Assembly: GCF_900105335.1 (NCBI RefSeq)
Contig: NZ_LT629770.1
Location: 248,001 to 312,000, forward strand
DNA: 64,000 nt
Reading direction: 5' to 3'
Source: Microbacterium paraoxydans
GTDB lineage: Bacteria > Actinomycetota > Actinomycetes > Actinomycetales > Microbacteriaceae
The notes beneath the pieces were generated by a model. It did no database searches and was not told the origin of the DNA. It was given only the letters and a program-made list of their open reading frames with translations. Within the stretch, counting starts at the first letter, position 1, and each line of letters starts with the position of its first letter. Both the position numbers and the translations under genes were made by a program. Of the stretch, positions 63,627 to 64,000 are shown in pieces.

Positions 63627-63714
63627 CAGTTACCGTCCTCAGATCTTCAGTGAAACCCGGGGACGTCGTCGGCCCGCTCGTTCAGTGCAATGGTTCTCCC
63701 GCCGCGAGTCGGCG

Positions 63715-64000
63715 TTATCGGGAGCCGTCCCCGCTCGAGGGAGCAGCGCTTGTGGCAGTGGCTCCGGCGGCGACTTCTTCGGCCGGAGGCTCGCTCACGT
63801 CCACGAAATCAGAGGGATTGTCCTGCGATTGTACATCAGCGTCCAGGTCCTTCCGTCCGCGGCCCGGCCGGTACGGCGACGGCTCGAGGCCGGGGTGACG
63901 ACGGGTCTGCACCACGAGGATGACCAGTCCCACCACCACGCCGATGATCGCGGCCCAGACGTTGCTGCGCAGACCGAGGATGATCTCGCTCGGGTCGATG
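63715..64000 (-). CDS. lgt: Prolipoprotein diacylglyceryl transferase, C-terminal part
   Basis: The frame is open to the window edge, so only about 94 C-terminal residues are seen. The first visible stretch, IDPSEIILGLRSNVWAAIIG, matches the end of Lgt (IDPxExILGLRxNxW), followed by the last membrane helix VVVGLVILVVQTRR and a disordered tail of about 60 residues rich in Asp, Pro and Ala, as is common in actinobacterial Lgt. Lgt attaches diacylglycerol to the lipobox cysteine, the first step in making lipoproteins such as the one at 20730-21662; lnt in this window performs the last step. Confidence 0.82.
   Translation of the reverse strand, partial: IDPSEIILGLRSNVWAAIIGVVVGLVILVVQTRRHPGLEPSPYRPGRGRKDLDADVQSQDNPSDFVDVSEPPAEEVAAGATATSAAPSSGDGSR

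Overview
This is a high-GC actinobacterial chromosome segment. The gene complement and order (bkd/acc acyl-CoA genes, trmI, pafBC-tatAC, helY, lnt/rbpA, polA, an ANTAR regulator, pyk, gltBD, lgt) and the codon use point to a Microbacteriaceae-like member of the Micrococcales; Microbacterium is my guess, from recognition only. Nothing looks like a plasmid, prophage, insertion sequence or CRISPR array. Almost all of it is coding, with no gene-free gap longer than about 150 bases.

Region 1 (1-9352) is a branched-chain amino acid (leucine) degradation cluster: the three-subunit branched-chain 2-oxoacid dehydrogenase (E1 alpha partial, E1 beta, E2), a TetR repressor with two palindromic operators, then a tight operon of acyl-CoA carboxylase beta and biotin-carrying alpha subunits, an acyl-CoA dehydrogenase, a MaoC-type hydratase and a CitE-like lyase. 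The set matches the Mycobacterium tuberculosis Rv2495c-Rv2506 locus in content, rearranged. Region 2 (9361-15795) holds a phosphoglycerate mutase-like phosphatase, a sirtuin, a SPOUT rRNA/tRNA methyltransferase, an SGNH esterase, an SF2 helicase, a ferritin-like/VIT1 metal transporter and tRNA-Leu(GAG).

Region 3 (15909-31419) is conserved housekeeping: M20 peptidase, uppP, PAC2 protein, HAD phosphatase, trmI, an FKBP-like lipoprotein, pafB, pafC, tatA, tatC, helY, lnt and rbpA, then a GDPD and an SPFH/NfeD pair. In many actinobacteria the Pup-proteasome genes lie between trmI and pafB; here only the lipoprotein does. Region 4 (31541-48265) is the more variable part: SDR enzyme, HdeD protein, an AraC-VOC-UvrA2-like module, an orphan carbamoyltransferase, a Tat-exported peptidoglycan amidase, unknown membrane proteins, GNAT, VOC, two MFS transporters, a DUF4232 protein, an arginase-like protein, a SUMF1-fold protein, a second SGNH esterase and a luciferase-like monooxygenase.

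Region 5 (48321-64000) returns to core genes: DUF885 peptidase, polA, hotdog thioesterase, RimJ-type acetyltransferase, PdtaR-like ANTAR regulator, tRNA-Leu(CAA), two alpha/beta hydrolases, pyruvate kinase, glutamate synthase gltD-gltB and the C-terminus of lgt.

A recurring regulatory theme is visible: about twenty transcription units carry an (T/C/G)A-rich hexamer of the form TAGNNT or TANNNT 5-7 bases before the start codon and have no Shine-Dalgarno sequence, which is the signature of leaderless transcripts. Genes inside operons instead use Shine-Dalgarno sites and ATGA/GTGA start-stop overlaps.
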